A DNA stretch of 64,000 bases, from contig CM075850.1 of assembly GCA_037975125.1 (NCBI GenBank), positions 131,511,968 to 131,575,967 of the forward strand, read 5' to 3'. The DNA comes from Latrodectus hesperus (lineage: Eukaryota > Arthropoda > Arachnida > Araneae > Theridiidae). The translations under genes were made by a program, and so were the position numbers. Positions 47,031-59,579 of the stretch are shown here, one piece after another (position 1 is the stretch's first letter; each line of letters begins with the position of its first letter). The notes below the pieces were generated by a model. The model searched no databases, was not told the origin of the DNA, and saw nothing but the letters and a program-made list of their open reading frames with translations.

Positions 47031-47810
47031 AATTATTTTATGTGAGTCATTTCAATGATGTGTAGAATGGCTTCAGTTTTTTCCTCTTTATTTTAACACT
47101 CATGCGTAACCATTTCTAATTAGTTAGAAAGTTTTACTTAAGTTTATTTCTTGTACTTACCATTATTAAAAAAATTACTTAGGCTAAATGAAATATTGTA
47201 ATTCAGAAATTAAAAATATCCATAAAGCTATTGTTAATCAAATGTTGACCTAATTATTTGGATTTTAATGAAATATAAGTAATTCTAATATATTACTATA
47301 ATGCAAGGATTGTGCTGTCTATTCTTTGTCTTTTGAAAAATAAACACTTGACACAAAAATGATTAAGAAATTTCAAATTTCCATTCATATTTGCCTATTC
47401 TAATTTGCAATTATATTAAAAACAATTGAAAACTTTATAGTTAGACTTTCAAACTATGCTTCAAGTTTTTTAGGATCAAAGCATTTGTAGAATTCAAATG
47501 GTATAACTAAGAAGCATTTTGAAATACTATTCAGTAATACAAGAGTATATAGTTATCAGGTGTAGCTATTCTTGGTAATATCCGTCTGAATTACTCATTC
47601 CTTCAAGTAGATTTATTTAATATGTCCTATTGTATATTGGACTTATTATATACAAAATTATCTTTGAAATTTTAATGCTGTAGCAATATTACCTCAAAAT
47701 ATTTAATAAAATGAGTAAAATTCTGTCATGAACTACTGTGTATTATAATTAAAATGAATTTAAGTAGATTAAAATATTTTTATTTAAAAGAAATATAATT
47801 AAGTTTAGAC

Positions 47811-47858
47811 AATACTTCAGATTGATATGTGTTAAAAGACATATCAATCTGAAGTATT
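47811..47858. repeat. Perfect inverted repeat, 20-bp arms
   Basis: Arms 47811-47830 and 47839-47858 (starting AATACTTCAGATT) are exact reverse complements around an 8-nt loop. It would form a very stable hairpin for such AT-rich DNA. Its role is unknown. Confidence 0.95.
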
Positions 47859-47917
47859 ATCTCAGACTAAGACAGTCATGCTGCAAATTGTGTGTGCAGA
47901 TGTTTTCAAATACTATA

Positions 47918-47950
47918 CTAAAAATGTCGATTATAAATCGACATTTTTAG
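47918..47950. repeat. Perfect inverted repeat, 15-bp arms
   Basis: CTAAAAATGTCGATT, a 3-nt loop, then its exact reverse complement. It lies 59 bp after another perfect hairpin. Confidence 0.95.
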
Positions 47951-48689
47951 AGTGCCATTATTCAATTTTGGGAATGTATTGTCATTTTTCGGGAAATTTC
48001 GCATTAAATATATATTAAATTATGTGTTAAGGTAATGTATTAAAAATCAAAATTTTTGTTAATGTGTTGTGAAAAAAATTCAAGCGTTTGGTTAAAATAA
48101 ATTTAGGTGACTTAACAAAAAGATTTCATTGTCATCGTTCGGTGTGGCAACATTCAATATTTTCTTGCAACTTCTACTGAAAAATATTAATAATGAAAAA
48201 ATTTCTCAGCTTTATTTATTCAATTTTGGCATGATTTCAAATTAATATTAAATTTATAAATACACAATGTTGCTTTAAAAATGATGCTTTTTTGACATTT
48301 ATTTTCAACAATGAAATGCATGAACAGGACTTTATGTAATAAATTTGGACCTAAATTGAATGTTTTATTTCTTTTGTTTAAAAAGTTGCAAAATATGATT
48401 TGACTTAGAAAACTTCACCTAATTTTTTTTCTAATGATAAATGTCATATTGTCAAAGAAAGATGTGATTTGTGTTTTAAATTAAAAGTATTGCTAAATTT
48501 TATATTCTCTAAAATTTTATGATGTTGGAAGAAATAGCTTTTTTTTTAGAATGAAATATTCGTGAAATTTATTTTCCACTAAATAATGTGCTAAACTTTA
48601 AAAATATTCTTACAGACGAATATTTTCATGGCTTGAAAACATTTTAGTTGAAATGAATTAAAGAACACAAAAAAATCTACTACTTAAAG

Positions 48690-50804
48690 CATGGGTGTCT
48701 AAACTATGACCGTTCATGGGCCGCATGGCAAAAAAAAGTTTTTGCTGGGCCGCACATGAAATATTTTTTCAAAAAATTGAAATAAAAATTAATTTTATGT
48801 AGTTTTATTAAAATTAATTAACTTCTTTTTACTATAATTTTTTATTTTTAATTTAATATCTATAGGTACATATTTATTTTAAATTTGTAAAAGTTTCGTT
48901 TCATTTAGTTTGGATTTCATAAAGATGGAAAAAATAATCAAATTAATGAGATGGATGAATTTACTTTTGTCGAACAAGCGAATCGAGATCGAGTTCAATA
49001 GACGAGGTTGCAATTCTTAGTGCATTTTCAAGATGTTTGTCGGTAATTCGGTAATCTTTGTCCTATTTTTGTTTTTTGTATGATTCATTCTTGAAAATAA
49101 TTGTTCACAAATATAGGTACTACCAAAAGCTGTAGACATTAATAAAGCATGATTGTGAAAATTAGGATATTTATCGCGGGGTAGGTAATCTTTATAAAAC
49201 TCCAGTAAAGAAACATTTCCAAATTTTTTTTCAGTTGAATGTCACTTTACATATCAATGCTTTCCATTTGAAAGTAATTTATTTATTTCTAGAGAAAATG
49301 GAATAGAAAATATGTTGAAATAATCTTCATTTTTTCGATAATCTTGAAATCTACTTTCAAACTCTTGAATTAAATCAAAAATTAATGCAGCATATTTTGT
49401 GCAACTCACAGGTTTATGTTCAGCCAAAGTACTGAAATGCGTCAAATCTTTCACTTTTATTTGATTGTGCCAAAATTTCAACTTTCTTTCAAACGCTGTT
49501 ATTGTTTGGAACATATTATTAATAACTTGATTTTTTCCTTGAAGTATCAAATATAAATCACTAAAATGCTCTGTTAAGTCTACTAAAAATGCTAAATTTG
49601 AAACCTAATCTTCGTCTTCAAATTCAGTCACAGATTTCCCTTTTGATTCCATAAATATTTTTATTTCAGTTCTTAAATCGTAAAATCTTTTGAGCATTTT
49701 CCCCTTACTGAGCCATCTTACTCTTCTGTATAATAAATAACATCTGCAAATTCAGTGCCCACTACCTTGAGGAACTCTTGAAATTGTCTATGATTAAGTC
49801 CTTTTGCTCTTATAAAGTTAATGGTTTTTATAACAACGCTTAACACACTTTCTATTATTAAAATTTTTCCACACAAATTGCCCTGATATACAATAAATAC
49901 AATGATATGCCATCAAGATCGTGTTGTCGGCAGCGACGGCTTCATTATTAACCATTTTAACGAGTCCCCTATTTTTACCAACCATGGCAGGTGCTCCATT
50001 GGTTATGATAGCTCATAAATTTTTCATAGATAAGGAAAACCTTTCCCTAGTCGTTTTAATGCATGGAATAAATCTACAAACTTAGTTGTGTCTTTTAACG
50101 ATACTAAAACAACCATTTCTTCCTTGATATTATAATGTTCATCGATTCCTCTTATAAAAATTGCCAATTGTGCCGTATCAGAAGCATCAGTGCTTTCGTC
50201 CATGGCTAACGAATAAAATTTAAAATTGGTACAATTGCTTTTTAAAGACTTTTCAACTGCATTCCATAACTCCTCAATTCTTGTGGCTATAGATTGGTGA
50301 GATAAAATGATTTTAGAAAAATCCAACTTTTTTCAGGGCAAATTATGTTTGGCTACGCTTTCCATGCATTCTTTTATAAATTCGCCATCAATAAAAGGTT
50401 TTGATTTTTTCGCTTTTAAATTTGCTACGACATAACTTGCTTTTACAATGACATTATTTTGAGTAGCTGTCTTTTTAAAAAAAATTTGTTCAGACGATAG
50501 CCCTTTTGCTTCTACTCTTACACCGGGGGGGGAGGAAATTTCGGAAACGAAAAACTACATTTTCGGGCGTTTTGGTATTTTGAGTACCCCTAAGAATTCA
50601 AGCCTCGGTATTCAAAGGGTTAAAGAGTTAAATTTTTATTTCAAAATAAATATCAGCAAATCGATTATATATGAAAAATATTGCAACATTTATTTTTTTA
50701 AGAGAAAAGTGTAAATTTAAATATTTTCGTAATTTGCGTTTGGGCCGCATTTTAAAGGCTTTTGGGCCGCATGCGGTCCGTGGGCCACACTTTAGACAAG
50801 CATG
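48690..50804 (-). mobile_element. hAT-superfamily transposon, element 2
   Basis: A perfect 8-bp target duplication ACTTAAAG (48682-48689, 50805-50812) flanks it. The ends are CATGGGTGTCTAAACTATG and, inward from the right, CATGCTTGTCTAAAGTGTG. The subterminal parts contain several GGGCCGCA words. The - strand encodes a decayed GTF2IRD2-like transposase. It has ends different from element 1 but belongs to the same transposase group. Confidence 0.9.
48980..50510 (-). pseudogene. hAT transposase pseudogene (GTF2IRD2-like)
   Basis: The best-preserved frame, 50326-50024, reads IATRIEELWNAVEKSLKSNC, then YSLAMDESTDASDTAQLAIF and IRGIDEHYNIKEEMVVLVSL. It carries the MDESTD and F-I-R-G signatures of the GTF2IRD2/ZBED hAT group, with the first catalytic Asp. 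49550-49254 continues with a helical part (FERKLKFWHNQIKVKDLTHF). The tail near 48980 resembles the family's C-terminus. Frameshifts and stops separate these parts, and the N-terminal zinc finger is missing, interrupted near 50530 by a G-run and unrelated DNA. Confidence 0.75.
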
Positions 50805-51290
50805 ACTTAAAGCAACATTTGGAATCAATTTAGGCATTGTAACTGAATCACAGGCAATCCATTTTTAAATGAAAGTTATTCGAAAATAGTTACCGTTCTA
50901 AGCGAAGACTATTTGTAAAGACAATGGTACACAATTAAGAATTATATAGGCTATTTAATGAGAAACATTACCAAATAAGCAATTTAAGGTTTGTGAGCTA
51001 CATCTGAAAACGGACCATTTTTGCAAACGTTTAAATTTTTCAAACACACCAATTGGAACCTCACCGTTAAGTTTCAAATTGAGATAAAAAATTTAAATTC
51101 TCTAAATAGATCTAAGAGTTCAAAATTTTGGAGAACAATTTCTAAGCAAAGCGGAATGGAAGAAAATTTGTTCATGAATTAAAATTACTACGATTTGTTT
51201 AACTAAAACTTTTCCACAACATAAAGACTTTACTATTTTGTCTTATTTTCTATTTACTGTAAATAAATTAAACATACTTAATGCTAAATA

Positions 51291-52305
51291 CTCTGCCCGA
51301 CATTGAAAATGCAACATAAGAAGGAGTGGTCCGAAATCCTGCAAATGATGTGAAATGAGCAGCTCACCAGCTCTTGTAGGATAAGATACAAAGTGAGGAA
51401 TCGACAGAGTGGGCAATATTCGCGCCGTTATTGCTGCTTGGAAAATAATTGTTGAAAGTTTGTTCTTGTCTTGAAGGACGCCTGTAATTGCAGAGAATGC
51501 CAGAGCATTTGATTGGTTGCTAGTGACATCAGGTCATGGCGTCTATTAAGAAGACTGCCATCAACCCCACAGCAGACTCCAACATCTGGAATGGTGCTGG
51601 ATTATAGCGATGTGGACAACGGAGTGGCACAGTATCGTCTTCTCATTTGAGCCACGCTTCTGTTACTTCAGTGATAGTCATCAGGTACAAGTGTGACGCC
51701 GACTTGGAGACGGGTTCAATCCTGCAGCAATTGTGAAACACCCCACTGTGCAACAATGCAGCATCATGGTTTGTGGCTCCATTGCATACGATTCCAGGTC
51801 ACCTTTAGTTCATATTCACGGCACTATGAGAGTCCAACGTTACGAGGATTATATGCTGTAGCCAGTGACACTCCCCTATCTTCAAGAGGTGTCCAACGTC
51901 TTTTATCAGCAGGATATTGTCCAAACGTACACTGCTCGTCTCAGCCAGCATGACCTGCAAGTTCATCAGATTTCTCACCAATATAACCATTTGCAGAACT
52001 TGCCACTGCCTCCTTCAGAATATGCACTTTGGAAAATGATTGACTGCAAATCGAGAGCCATTCCTCAGGACACCATCCATATCCTCATTGACTCTGCACC
52101 TAGGCGTGTTGCTTCATGTTTCGCTGCCCGCGGTGTCCTACAACCTTCTGACTTGACCCTGTTCTCACTCTGTATTATGCATACCATTTCGAAATACAGA
52201 TCACTCAACTCATACTTTGAGCTCTCTCTCTCTGTTTGCTGAGTTTCTCTCTCGTCACTTTCTGACCTCTCATTCTAAGTGTTGCATTTTTAATATCGGA
52301 CAGTG
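51291..52305 (+). mobile_element. Tc1/mariner-type transposon, element 2
   Basis: TA flanks it (51289-51290 and 52306-52307). The ends are CTCTGCCCGACATTGAAAAT and, inward from the right, CACTGTCCGATATTAAAAAT. The + strand interior encodes a degraded Tc1-type transposase. At 1015 bp it is shorter than an intact 1.3-1.6 kb element and lacks the DNA-binding domain. Confidence 0.88.
51500..52182 (+). pseudogene. Tc1-type transposase pseudogene
   Basis: In order but in different frames: PRFCYFSDSHQVQV, where the first catalytic Asp position reads FEP and is lost; then SIMVCGSIAYDSRSPLVHIH-type sequence with GTMRVQRYEDYML; TLPYLQEVSNVFYQQDIVQT, the second Asp region with QQDN altered to QQDI; and PQDTIHILIDSAPRRVASCF with AARG near the end. 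The order matches arthropod Tc1 transposases whose last part is 'SMPRRxxAxxxARGG'. Frameshifts and stops make it non-functional. Confidence 0.75.
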
Positions 52306-52654
52306 TATTAATCGATGATACCTTAATTTAGGCATTAAAAGTTCTGAAATTCAGTCAAAAAACAGTTATCAAATTTGAATTTAAAAAATTGCAATATACA
52401 AATATAAAAATTATAAAGCTTTAAAATGGCTTGCTAATAACAATATTGATGTGAATTACAAATCATTTGGAAAACTTTGGGAATTTCCAATGAATATTTA
52501 CGTTCTGTAAATTAAACTCAAAATTTAACACTTTGTTTATTTCACGAACTTTCGATTTTACCGGTCTCTACGAGTAAAAGAAAACAAGCGTCTATTGTAA
52601 ATATTTTTCATATTAAAAAATTAAATAAAAACTAGCAATTAAGATTCAACTATA

Positions 52655-53854
52655 TAGTGCTGGTCATTAAAATTGCTACTGGGACAAACATCAAAATCAT
52701 GAAAGGAAAAAATAGGTTGGAATATGCAAATGATTATTTCAACACATTTCTGCAATGCAGAAAGTACAAGACATCTAAATTACTGCATAAAAGAAAAATT
52801 GGAAAATGAATTTCTCATACTCTCCGTAAATCGGTTTGTAAGTTCGAAATATTCTTAGAATATCAAAAGCGTGTATTATAGTGATATTACTAATTGCACT
52901 GTTTGAAATCCCAATGATTGTCATGTGAATATGAAATTCATGAGTTATAGAGGATCACAGTATGAATGAAATGCAGGACTTCAATGCTTTCTCATGAGAG
53001 AGTAGACACGTTGTGAGGCTGACCTAAAAAGCTGTTAGTCAGAAAAAAAGTTTGCAAAACATCCAGTTTCAGGTCATACAGTACAATATTTCGACACTAC
53101 GCAATGGACTTTTGGAATGCATTTTTAGTGTTTACGGCATAAAGTTACCTTCCAGAACATTTTGTAGACAGTAAGCCATATTCACATGTAGCAAGAGAAA
53201 AAATTAGTACTTATTCCGAAAGACGTGCATGCAGAAATGCAACATCATCAACAGTGACTAAAATTTAAATTTGTATATTTATACTTGTTAATAATTTACT
53301 TTGTATACGCAGTCTGGAGACTTTGTGACTGACACCTGATTTCATTCAATATCGTCATATAGACTTATAATTTTTTGTGATAGTATAGGCAGCAATGAAG
53401 GTAATCTGAACGTAAATTGGTACATTTCTGATATCTTAAGAACAAAAGTTGTGGCTTACTTTTAAGACTTGCAAAATTTAATCTTTCAACAAAACAATGC
53501 AATAATACATGTTGCACATCGCAACTTCTCATCATTTGAAAACATATGGCCATAAGTTGCTGTGAGACTGACCACAGTTACCTACCTACCTTTAGCTTCT
53601 ATGCTTGATTAAGTATGATATATATCTGAAATAGAGTGGAATGAATTGCCCATCTGTATCCAACCCAGTTATAATCTATTAATAACTGTGTATGAGCCGT
53701 CTTAGCTGCCAGAGGCGGCAACTTTCTATTTCTACTAATTTGCACCTCTGTAAACCCCCAAACTGAAATTTAATCAGGATCTTTATGTCATACTACTTAT
53801 GTATAAAAATATTTGCTTTCCTTCATGGTATAACAATTTCTATGGTCAACAGTG
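52655..53854. mobile_element. Tc1/mariner-like relic defined by its ends
   Basis: TA at 52653-52654 and 53855-53856 flanks a 1200-bp segment. The ends align as TAGTGCTGGTCATTAAAATT and, inward from the right, CACTGTTGACCATAGAAATT. It lies only 350 bp from the previous element. No convincing transposase frame remains, so it is either old or non-autonomous. Confidence 0.6.
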
Positions 53855-53856
53855 TA

Positions 53857-55930
53857 ATGTTTAAAAGCGTACTTTTAAATGCCATTTTATTCATAGATGT
53901 TCCCAAAAGCTTCATAATTACCTGTACAAATGTAATATTTTATCATCCCAACTTATACTAAAGCAAACATTAAAAAAAAAAAAAAAAAAAAACTATTTCA
54001 GCATGGAATCTTATATATTTTTATATAATTACACAACATAAAAATTATTAAATATATAAGCACAAACATTCTTCTTTCTGAAGATACAGAAGTATTTGTC
54101 TTGAAAATGTAAGATCCAAATCTGAGTGCAAACATAAAAACGAATAATTCCTAAACGTAATTTATCATTGGCGTTGTGAAGAGCACTGAAAACTTTTGTA
54201 TCGCATGATTATCTTATATATTATATTTTGGCATTTGGTTGAATTTGCAACGTTTCTATCTTTATCCCTTGATTTTATTTTTATAAAATGTTTGATCAGG
54301 ATAAAATTGAAAGCGGTTACAAGGAATGAAAAAAAATTTATATCAGAATATCTAACTCAGAATTTAAAATAAAAGCTATTTCAAAATTTTAATTACAATG
54401 TTTCAAATTTAAAACGTTATTAACATTGATGTGCTCGTGCCGCAAAGTAATATCTTGCTCTGGAAATCACGGTTTTATACAAAGCGCGATTCCTTTCTTA
54501 TTAAAATCGTCATCTATTCGTTATAACTTTAAGAAAAAAAAAAAAACATAATTACGGCACCTGATCCCTCTTTCTATCTACATTTCCACATTGTAATTGT
54601 TTTATATAAAATAACGTTATTTTACTTCTTTGGTGTGTGATAAAGAGTCCAGACTTCACTATTTAATAATTTCCTAACTAAAGAGAGTTTTAAAATATTA
54701 TACTCAAATAATTTATTTATAGCAAGTGTAGTCAAAGGGAGGTGCTGCGGATGCTGTGCATGGGGTCCTGAGATTGTAAGAGCCTCTGTCAATGTAATCA
54801 ACTAAAATAAATTACTTTGGAATAAGAGAACTTGTCATTATTCCTATTATGTGTATAAGGAAAAGTGCATTTTATTATACTCATTATTGTAATCACTAAA
54901 TTTCAACAGTCTTCATGTCAAATCTTGAAGCGAGTGTTTAGTTTTTATTTGTAATACTTTTCACTTTATAAAAATTAAGGGTACTAAATGGTTTCTTCAC
55001 CATGACCCGTTCATAGAAAAGGCCAGTTCTGTTTTTATTGACCTATGTATGAAACGTCATTTCCTAACACAGAAACACATTTTCACAATTAACTAATTTT
55101 TACAATGTGTAACATACATTAACAAATTTATGACTTAACACGTAGAGCTTTAAGTTTTTATATTTAAATTAAAATTTCAGTCATAATTTATTCATTTTTT
55201 GTATTATTAGTCATTATGTATTCATTTCCTTTATTTTCATTCAGTATGCTGTATACAAAAATAGTTAATGTAAGTTAAATTTCTGTTTTGATTATTTTAA
55301 TTTAATATTTGCCTGAACTGCATTAAAATTTAAAGTATAATTTGTAACACGTACATTTTTATGTATTGAATTATAAAAGTTCCTGTTTCATCTATTTCAG
55401 TCAGAAGTTTTTTTTATTTTGTAATCACCTATATAAAAAGCATATTTATATTTTGCATCTGTTTTCACTGCATTATTTTGTGTTTATCTTTCTACTACTT
55501 TTGAATAATTTTCTAGTAGCAAACAAGAATCTGAAGAATTTAAAAAAAAAATATTTTTATAATTTACGATGCATTTTTATATTAAGATTTTAAAATATGT
55601 TTGTAATTGGTCTGTATTATTATGCTATTTAAAATATTCACATAACATATGTTCGAATATAGCAGCTTCACAACTAAAAATGATATAAATTTCATACTTT
55701 ATTTATTTTAGTATAAAATTAATGAACTTGGATAGTTTTCGAAATTCCTATCAATTTTAAGTTACTAATAAATTAAAAGACACAAACAAAACTGTGTTAA
55801 TCACTCATTTTTTGTTTTCATATTGAAAATATAAAAGATATGAGTAAGCTCTAATCCCTACTTTGTTTTTATTATGGTAAGTTTAATAAAAGTAATCAGT
55901 GAAAATAGGTTTTATTTTAGCTTACCATAA
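53857..55930. other. Intergenic DNA between transposons and separase
   Basis: AT-rich, with A-runs near 53970 and 54535. A GC-richer patch at 54735-54790 (GGAGGTGCTGCGGATGCTG) stands out but I could not identify it. No gene is seen. Confidence 0.5.
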
Positions 55931-55935
55931 AATAA

Positions 55936-55941
55936 TTTATT
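55936..55941 (-). terminator. Candidate separase polyadenylation signal
   Basis: AATAAA on the - strand about 50 nt after the separase stop codon. It is close to an imperfect hairpin and is a candidate only. Confidence 0.4.
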
Positions 55942-55991
55942 AGTAAAAAAGAAAAAAATGAATTAAAACTAATATATATAAATATACATGG

Positions 55992-56211
55992 TCATCTTTT
56001 AGCAATGATTGGAAATCCATATATTACTGGGGCTGCTCCAACTAAATATCGTAATTTACAGGCATTTCTTGCTTGTGAAACAGCATTGGAGGTGTCTGTA
56101 AGAACAGTAGGCATCTTTAAATAGTTTGGAACAAATAACTCCAAGAATTTATCAGTGAATCTGTCAATATCCTTGTCTGTAACATCCCACAAATTGCCAA
56201 CTACGCATGGG
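55992..56211 (-). CDS. ESPL1: Separase, terminal exon
   Basis: Separase is the cysteine protease that cuts the cohesin kleisin at anaphase. This exon starts after the acceptor TTCTTTTAG (complement of 56212-56220) and encodes PCVVGNLWDVTDKDIDRFTD, then ARNACKLRYLVGAAPVIYGF and PIIAKR, ending in TGA at 55992-55994. GNLWDVTDxDID and CKLxYLxGAAPVxYG are diagnostic of the separase C-terminus. Phase fits the upstream exon (59580-59747). An ATG farther upstream in the same frame (56282) is intronic. Confidence 0.93.
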
Positions 56212-59200
56212 CTAAAAGAAATTTCACACAACATATAATAAGACAGTATGCCTTTATTTTTATCAAGATGAGCAACAGACATATAAAAACTTTATACAAA
56301 ATGCAATCTTATAAACCAAAATATCATAAAAATATAATATTCACTTTAGTACTGAATATAAGCTCAATTTACTGTGTTTCCATGTTAAAAAAATATTTGT
56401 CAAATTCAAATATTCTATAAAATAAATACCTTGTTTTTGAAGTCTGAGAAACCCTTCAAATTTTTATGCTTAGTTTTGGTTTCCTTTTTTATATTTTCCT
56501 CATCATTACAGGAAAGTCCCAATTTATTTTTGCAATAGATTACTTTTAGTAGATTAAAAATTAATTTTATTTTTTTTAATATAAAATTTTTTATTAATTT
56601 TAGAGTATTTGAATGACTGTATTAAGAATATAAAAGGCATTCAATAATATCTACAGACAAGCTCTTGTGTCATGTAAATTTTAATATTTTCTGAACTTTC
56701 CTGTAAATTTTATTCATAACTTTCTAATCTTAAAAACAAAAACCTAATTAATGTATAACACTTTTTAGAGCCATAAATATTATATTTCCAAGCATTTCAA
56801 TGTGCTATTACTTCTATTATATTTCTACTGTTATTTCTTAAATTAAAGTTTAAAGAATGTAAAAAATTGATTTAAAAATACATTAATTTGCAAAATTTCT
56901 ACAACAAAAGATTTTTTTTAATTCTCAAAATTTTTCATAACATTAATCACACTGGGATTATTATTATTATTATTTTACTTATTGTTACATTGTTTTGTAC
57001 AAATTCTGGAAGAGCAAATACTAGGAGCTACAATAAATTTTTTTGGTAAGTGCAGAAGATTCATATATTCAATAAATATTATTTTACTTATTATATTTTA
57101 GCCAAATAAGTTATGTATGCATAATATTTTCAATCAAATCAAACAAATGATTGATATAAATATCTAAAAAAAACTATCATTAATATTTTGAAAACATCAA
57201 ATACATACATTTGAAATAGAAAGGATTTAATTTAAATAATTTGTAAATTTATTATATAAACCCAAATTTCTATACATTCATTAAATATTGCATGCAATAT
57301 TAAGATTCATAGTTTTAAAATTTGTTTATATAACTTTTTTTAATTAATTCAATATGTAATTAAAAAAACACAAAAACTATCTTAAAATACAATTGCTTCA
57401 ACAAAATTTCATGGTAAAAATAGAAAAAAAATAAATACAACTATTTTTAATAAAAAATTTCAAATTCAATAATTTATCTTTTTTTATTATACCTTTGAAA
57501 TGCAAAATAGGTTTTTCTTTTATTGATTTTCATACTACTCAGTGTTTACATACCATTATTTCAGACTTACCTGTTTATTTAATTATTCAATAAACTGTTA
57601 TATTTCTATTTCTTTTTAATATTTCTGGATAATTAACATAAAATATTTCTCAGCAAAATATTAATTTTCTATATCTACTGTAACTATAAATATTATCCCA
57701 TTATTGATATTGAGTAATAATTTTTGCTACTTTGAAGATCAGGAATAAACATTTTGTTATTAGTAATTCTTTCTTCTTTCTGGTAGATTTTAATTATATA
57801 TATATACACTTATTTTTAAATAATGGCTTTATAAAACACAGCTTTTGCATTTTTTTATTACAAGTTGTCTTCATATTTTGTTAATTTAAATATAATTGAT
57901 ATATTTGACTGGTATCGGCAGCTGAATTCACAAGGTCTTTACTTATTATTTTTATGACAGCTGTGTTTCTGATGTAATTTTTTTTCTATAATCAAATTAG
58001 TTTTCACAGATGAAAACTAATTCGATTGTTGTTGTTGTTGTCGTGTGCCAGCTAGACTGGCAACATGGGGTGTGCTGCTCCACTTTTCCAAATGAACCAT
58101 ATTTTGGTGTGGAGTTCGACTTCCTCAGTACACACATGCCATAGGTACCCGTTTATAGGGTTGACATCATTAATTGAAAATAGATTTTGAATTACTACCA
58201 ATATCCATAATCGAATTGGAAATTAAATCTATCAACAAATGAAATAAAGACCAGAGCTCAAAACATTCAGCTGCTACTAAGCTCATGCATAATATTGAGA
58301 ATGAGAGAATTGTAAAAGTAAACTACTTTCCATAACTGACCAAATTTTTCAGTTTAATAATAAATTAGTTTCTAATGAAATCAATAATAAAATAATTTAA
58401 ACGAATTACTACAAACTGCTCTATTTCTAAGAGAATTAAATATCATTTGATATCATATAAATCATAATGGTTTAAACTTTTCTCAAGAGCTACAAATTCT
58501 TTCAAAAAACTCAATTTTAGAAACAAAAAATATCAAAAGATTGCAGTTGATTCAATTTAAACAATTTTTATATATGATAGTTTAAAGGCTTCATGAATTA
58601 GAATGTAGTAATAAGTACTTTTTTAAGATCTATGTTACTGATATTAAAAAATTGACTTACTAATAAAGGAAATTATTTTTATTATTTATTGTTCAAAGCC
58701 TTATTTTGTCTTGTATTCTAGTTTACATTCACTAAGGAGACTAAAACTAATAGTTATATTTTGTTTAATGACTCTCAGAACAAAATATTAATGAATAAAA
58801 ATTCATGAAATTCACATTTTTTTAAAAATTTAAAGAGATAAAAATTTTACAGGATTTATTCACTATTTTCCAGGAATCAGCAAAAAATTTCAGGAGTTTC
58901 CAGGAGTTGTGCCAATTTAACTGTTAGAAAATAATTTAATGAAAAGATATTTGCTTGCTTTCAGTTTATATAATCATCGAATTAATGTGTAAATATGTAA
59001 TTTAGCTGCACCCATAAAATAATAAAACTAACACTTAAAAAAAAGAAATGTCACTATGAATGAAAATCGCTTTGCAAAACTTACAAAAATAACTTTGAAA
59101 CACAAAGGGAAAAATCACAAGTGAAATTATTTTACATTCAAATAATATTAAATAAAAAGTCTGAAAGAAAAAAGTATCTATTCAACAGATTTAATCCAAT

Positions 59201-59579
59201 TAATCACATAAACTTTCATGGTTACGAGACATTTTTTTATGGCTTGTAAAACTATGTAATTCATTATTTTTAATTAAAGCATAATAAAGCAGAATTAAAT
59301 TTCTTAGCTAACTTGAAATTTTAATTTTTCCTTAAAATATAATTTGTAGTAGAAGGGAGCAGTTCATATAAGCCCTGAATTTATAAATTGTTTTAAATAT
59401 TTTTATATTTAAAAATTTATTCTCAAATTTTTTGCTCATCATTAATTTTTAAATACAATAAAATAAATTAATACACATAAGAGGAAAAAAAATCATAAAA
59501 AAGGTAAAGAAAGCATTCACAAGTTTTATTTTATACCAAAATAAAGTAAAACTTTAATGCAAAAGGTATTTTCACTAAC
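56212..59579 (-). other. Separase last intron
   Basis: A 3.4-kb intron, very AT-rich. It includes a non-LTR retrotransposon 3' tail (58026-58170) with a near-perfect hairpin just before it; the remainder shows no feature. Confidence 0.75.
58026..58170 (-). mobile_element. Non-LTR retrotransposon 3' end with (CAA)n tail
   Basis: On the - strand a GC-richer segment (GGGTACCTATGGCATGTGTG… to GCCAGTCTAGCTGGCACACG) ends in a run of about five CAA units. Sharp composition change and a short-repeat tail suggest a severely 5'-truncated LINE insertion. It contains a small hairpin, GCCAGTCTAGCTGGC. No coding part remains and the target duplication is not clear. Confidence 0.5.

Larger units (their letters stand above)
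47031..48681. other. AT-rich intergenic DNA
   Basis: Between the INO80D 3' end and hAT element 2. Apart from the two hairpins nothing is recognised. Confidence 0.5.
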
